NCBI GenBank assembly: GCA_038253885.1
Contig: JBBSGP010000009.1
Coordinates: 30,960 to 94,959, forward strand
DNA length: 64,000 bases
DNA from: JALZAQ01 sp038253885
GTDB taxonomy: Bacteria > Gemmatimonadota > Gemmatimonadetes > Gemmatimonadales > Gemmatimonadaceae
Reading direction: 5' to 3'
Part shown: positions 63,880 through 64,000 of the stretch, piece by piece
How positions within the stretch are numbered: the first letter of the stretch is position 1
How the letters are laid out: every line of letters starts with the position of its first letter
The notes under the pieces: model-generated
Seen by the model: the letters and a program-made list of their open reading frames with translations, nothing else
Told to the model about the DNA's origin: nothing
Database searches by the model: none
Made by a program: the position numbers and the translations under genes

Positions 63880-64000
63880 ATGAATCGTCGCCCACTGATA
63901 CTGTTCGTCGTCCCGTTCGCTCTCGGACTCGTCTCCTGCCAAGGGGACACGACCGCTCGTCGTGCCGTGTCCGAAGTGACAATCGTTTCACCGCCTTCGA
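63880..64000 (+). CDS. Lipoprotein (partial, N-terminal 40 residues)
   Basis: The gene runs off the right edge. MNRRPLILFVVPFALGLVSC gives a signal peptide with lipobox LVSC (Cys20), then QGDTTARRAVSEVTIVSP. GAGAGG (63867-63872) is 8 bases before the ATG. Nothing more can be said; it resembles the N-termini of the other envelope lipoproteins here. Confidence 0.6.
   Translation, partial: MNRRPLILFVVPFALGLVSCQGDTTARRAVSEVTIVSPPS

Overview
The window is high-GC bacterial chromosome made almost entirely of tightly packed housekeeping genes. There is no rRNA, tRNA, CRISPR array, insertion sequence or phage gene. The style is a diderm (RND-TolC efflux, many lipobox proteins) with Gram-positive-like operon layouts (rimP-nusA-L7Ae-infB-rbfA-truB-ribF, gatCAB, groES-groEL with CIRCE, pyrR-pyrB-pyrC) plus bacillithiol synthesis (bshA) and a Bat/MoxR cluster. 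I infer a Gemmatimonadota-like organism. That is an inference from gene content, since no 16S gene is present.

Layout. 1-6848 (minus): translation and transcription-factor operon from rimP to ribF (cut at the window edge), with a promoter and an intrinsic terminator in its leader. 6991-8996 (minus): murA-pgeF. 9118-11535 (plus): a PII-like protein, two small envelope proteins and a secreted zinc phospholipase C-like protein. 11505-19949 (minus): lipoprotein, serS, sensor kinase, pcrA, gatC, gatA, gatB. 20090-24012 (plus): Roadblock protein, receiver protein, manC, GlmU-like acyl/nucleotidyl transferase, metallo-hydrolase. 24102-26258 (minus): groES-groEL with CIRCE. 26379-45050 (minus): one very long run of coupled genes, scpA-scpB-rluB-dehydrogenase-moxR-DUF58-Bat genes-mutL-miaA-bshA-ubiA-uppP-birA-coaX. 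45289-46374: rpsT facing a zinc-ribbon protein. 46508-49882 (minus): pyrR-pyrB-pyrC-class II aldolase. 50108-55867: accessory secreted proteins, a formyltransferase/glycosyltransferase fusion and a tandem pair of propeller lipoproteins. 55871-62192 (minus): a CusCBA-type copper/silver efflux operon led by a Met/His-rich secreted protein. 62428-64000: small lipoproteins and a YdeI-family protein.

Regulation visible in the DNA. Seven promoters share a TTGA-type -35 box and an exact 17-base spacer, often followed by a TAGCTT-like -10 box. An eighth, in front of groES, has an 18-base spacer and sits next to a perfect CIRCE operator. Operons are joined by 4-base stop/start overlaps (GTGA or ATGA) at many junctions, so translational coupling is the rule.

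Most notable points: MurA has Asp in place of the catalytic Cys (predicted fosfomycin insensitivity); the rimP-nusA-infB leader looks like a transcription attenuator; murA may be preceded by a leaderless hexapeptide ORF coupled to its start codon; the PII-like gene appears leaderless; MutL lacks the Cys of its C-terminal zinc-site motif; an 11-base C tract follows the pyrR start codon; and an MPGMD metal motif is shared by CusB and the small protein encoded upstream of cusCBA.
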